Source: Candidatus Proendomicrobium guianensium
GTDB taxonomy: Bacteria > Elusimicrobiota > Endomicrobiia > Endomicrobiales > Endomicrobiaceae
Assembly: GCA_009785775.1 (NCBI GenBank)
Contig: WQVR01000030.1
Span: forward strand, 1-8,241
Length of the DNA: 8,241 nt
Direction of reading: 5' to 3'
This document shows, piece by piece, positions 7,114 through 8,241 of this stretch (the first letter of the stretch is position 1; every line of letters starts with the position of its first letter). The translations under genes were made by a program, and so were the position numbers. Below the pieces are notes generated by a model, which saw only the letters and a list, made by a program, of their open reading frames with translations, searched no databases and was not told the DNA's origin.

Positions 7114-7420
7114 CTAGCGCCTTTTTTATTTCGGCTTTAGGCCTAAAGCCGACTATTTTATGCACAGCTTTGCCGCCCTTAAAAATTAAAAGGCAAGGTA
7201 TAGATGTAATTTGAAACTTTGTAGCAAGCGCCATATTTTCGTCTGTGTTAAGCTTGCCTACTTTGGCTTTGCCTGCATATTCTTTGGCAAGTTCGTCTAC
7301 AATCGGGGAAAGCATTTTGCACGGACCGCACCACGGTGCCCAGAAATCTACCAAAACAGGAATATCCGATTTTATAACTTCCGTTTCAAAATTAGCTTCA
7401 GTAAAATTTAACTCTGCCAT
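7100..7420 (-). CDS. trxA: Thioredoxin
   Basis: Cytoplasmic thioredoxin reduces protein disulfides and is recycled by TrxB, encoded in the same gene run. At 106 residues it is a typical single-domain thioredoxin: buried Asp25 in VDFWAPW, active site WCGPC (C31 and C34), cis-Pro75 in SIPCLLIF, and GFRPKAEI (91-98) in the place of the conserved C-terminal glycine region. Cys76 directly after the cis-proline is an extra thiol near the active site. The start is well fixed: AGGAGG (7426-7431) lies 5 nt before the ATG. It is the first gene of the run, with a plausible promoter upstream. A perfect 22-bp palindrome covers codons 90-97, and its 3' end overlaps the next gene by 14 nt. Confidence 0.98.
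   Translation of the reverse strand: MAELNFTEANFETEVIKSDIPVLVDFWAPWCGPCKMLSPIVDELAKEYAGKAKVGKLNTDENMALATKFQITSIPCLLIFKGGKAVHKIVGFRPKAEIKKALDDNL
7131..7152. repeat. Perfect 22-bp palindrome inside trxA
   Basis: The 11 bases TCGGCTTTAGG (7131-7141) are followed directly by their exact reverse complement (7142-7152). As RNA it can fold as a 9-bp stem with a GGCC loop. It covers trxA codons 90-97 and ends 17 nt ahead of the tlpA-like gene's start codon, just before that gene's weak ribosome site. A regulatory role is inference only. Confidence 0.8.
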
Positions 7421-7425
7421 TTAGG

Positions 7426-7431
7426 CCTCCT
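7426..7431 (-). promoter_or_regulatory. Strong Shine-Dalgarno site for trxA
   Basis: CCTCCT on the + strand reads AGGAGG on the coding strand, 5 nt before the trxA ATG. It is the best ribosome site in the window, whereas the downstream genes rely on weak sites and overlaps. This suggests the highest translation for thioredoxin itself. Confidence 0.85.
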
Positions 7432-7454
7432 GATTCAGTTTACTATATTATTTT

Positions 7455-7483
7455 ATTATACTAAATTTAGAAATATATAATAC
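7455..7483 (-). promoter_or_regulatory. Possible sigma-70 type promoter for the trxA operon
   Basis: A perfect TATAAT (7455-7460, read on the - strand) lies 34 nt before the trxA ATG in a very AT-rich stretch. At 17-bp spacing the -35 position (7478-7483) reads only GTATTA, so the -35 is poor. A better TTGATA (7485-7490) is 24 bp away, too far. The short leader and absence of other candidates make this the likely start region, but AT-richness makes chance TATAAT likely. Confidence 0.45.
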
Positions 7484-7504
7484 ATATCAAGTTTTTAGCA
7501 TAGC

Positions 7505-7534
7505 AAAGGCGCCCCGCAAGGAGCGCCTTTTTTT
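7505..7534 (+). terminator. Rho-independent terminator-like hairpin between the OmpA-like gene and trxA
   Basis: AAAGGCGC (7505-7512) pairs with GCGCCTTT (7523-7530); two more G-C pairs can form past a bulged A7522. Seven T (7528-7534) follow on the + strand. The flanking genes both run on the - strand, where the tail would be TTTGCTATG, which is weak. It may still end the OmpA-like transcript, but its shape favours + strand transcription. Confidence 0.7.
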
Positions 7535-7550
7535 GTATGTGCTACTATTT

Positions 7551-8241
7551 TTAGTTAGCTATAGATTTTATTATTTCTACTTCCGTACGGCGGTTTTGGG
7601 CGCGGCCTTCGCGCGTTTCATTTGTGGCTATAGGCTCTCTCAAACCTCTGCCGGTAACTGTCATTCTTTCGCGCGATACTCCCAACTGATTCATATAATT
7701 TGCTACGGCATTCGCGCGGCGCTCTGACAGCCTTTGATTATATTCTGCAGGACCCATTGAACAAGTATGGCCTGTTATATTTGCATGTTCTATATTTTCC
7801 GTGCCTATATTTTCTATTGTGCGCCTTAGCACTGCTTTGTATGGAGGCATTATATCACTGCTTGCAAAACCAAAGGTTGTTGCGGGTAAATCAATATGCA
7901 CGGGACGCGCCACAACCTGAACAATCACAATTTCCTGTGTACTATCTACGTATTCCTTTACACCCGCAACTTCTTCTACATGCTCGGCAATGAGATGCTC
8001 TGCGGTCATTTCTGTGTGTTCAGTTGTACGCTCCGTACGGGTTCTTGTGCGGCGGCAAAATCTGTGGTTAATACCTATGCGACCCGCATAACCCGTACCC
8101 CTGTTTTGACCCAACAAATTTGCTCCGCCGTATACAGACCACTGCCTTGCAAATCTAAATTCTGCGCCCGCGCCTATATTGGTATATATGTCGCCTTGGC
8201 GCGTTCCTCTGATTTCCATATTATCTCCGCCACCGGTAAAC
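7551..8241 (-). CDS. OmpA-family outer-membrane protein, C-terminal part (5' end outside window)
   Basis: The frame is open to the window edge; the ATG at 8219 lies inside a beta-barrel strand and is not the real start. Counting from that Met, residues 1-54 are the last strands of an outer-membrane barrel (alternating GDIYTNIGAGAEF and WSVYGGANLLG, ending INHRF). Residues 55-80 are a charged linker rich in Arg-Thr and Glu-His. From about 107 to 217 lies an OmpA_C/MotB peptidoglycan-binding domain, including NQRLSERRANAVANYM (161-176) and QNRRTEVEI (208-216). The domain anchors the outer membrane to the cell wall. Arg168 matches E. coli OmpA Arg256, but the residue 15 before it, the usual diaminopimelate-contacting Asp (Asp241), is Cys153 in GHTCSMG. 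It is probably not co-transcribed with trxA because a hairpin and a promoter-like region separate them. Confidence 0.93.
   Translation of the reverse strand, partial: FTGGGDNMEIRGTRQGDIYTNIGAGAEFRFARQWSVYGGANLLGQNRGTGYAGRIGINHRFCRRTRTRTERTTEHTEMTAEHLIAEHVEEVAGVKEYVDSTQEIVIVQVVARPVHIDLPATTFGFASSDIMPPYKAVLRRTIENIGTENIEHANITGHTCSMGPAEYNQRLSERRANAVANYMNQLGVSRERMTVTGRGLREPIATNETREGRAQNRRTEVEIIKSIAN

Noticed and set aside
7485..7490. TTGATA as the -35 box for trxA
   Set aside because: It is 24 bp from the only perfect TATAAT; at 17-18 bp spacing the -10 would be AATTTA or ATTTAG, both poor.
8217..8219. ATG as the start of the OmpA-like protein
   Set aside because: The frame stays open upstream to the edge, and the residues before it (FTGGGDN) continue a barrel strand; a 222-residue protein would have half a barrel and no signal peptide.
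1..8241. Defence system, CRISPR, mobile element or tRNA
   Set aside because: No transposase, integrase, nuclease-defence pair, direct-repeat array or tRNA-like cloverleaf was found; all nine genes are signalling, housekeeping or envelope genes.

Overview
The window looks like ordinary chromosome from a diderm (Gram-negative type) bacterium of moderate-to-low GC. An OmpA-type outer-membrane protein and a membrane-anchored TlpA-like thioredoxin point to two membranes. Housekeeping genes ending in TGA fit the standard bacterial code. The overall look reminds me of Elusimicrobiota, but that is an impression, not something the sequence proves. I see no CRISPR array, insertion sequence, tRNA or rRNA. 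All coding space is explained by nine genes, two of them cut by the window edges.

Left part (1-2141, + strand): a two-component signalling cluster. It holds the end of a histidine kinase, then a 358-residue protein made of one intact receiver domain followed by what look like two degenerate receiver domains, then a short soluble histidine kinase with no sensor domain whose start overlaps the receiver gene by 8 nt. The two kinases have closely similar ATP-binding domains. The layout suggests a phosphorelay or a kinase pair acting on one receiver hub, with no DNA-binding output domain in view.

Middle (2142-2324): a convergent intergenic region packed with three consecutive stem-loops. These are a 57-nt long hairpin with alternative pairings, a 10-bp hairpin and a bidirectional rho-independent terminator. 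The first two look like a non-coding repeat element.

Right part (2325-7420, - strand): a compact five-gene run, read from high to low coordinates: trxA (thioredoxin), a TlpA/ResA-like membrane-anchored thioredoxin, trxB (thioredoxin reductase), polA (DNA polymerase I) and coaE (dephospho-CoA kinase). Genes overlap by 14 nt (trxA/tlpA-like) and by ATGA (trxB/polA and polA/coaE); only 30 nt separate the tlpA-like gene from trxB. This suggests one transcript joining thiol redox, DNA repair synthesis and CoA synthesis. A likely promoter and a strong Shine-Dalgarno site lie before trxA, and a perfect 22-bp palindrome sits inside the end of trxA.

Right edge (7551-8241, - strand): the C-terminal part of an OmpA-family protein whose peptidoglycan-binding domain has Cys where the diaminopimelate-binding Asp is normally found. 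A hairpin between it and trxA has its T-tract on the opposite strand from both genes.
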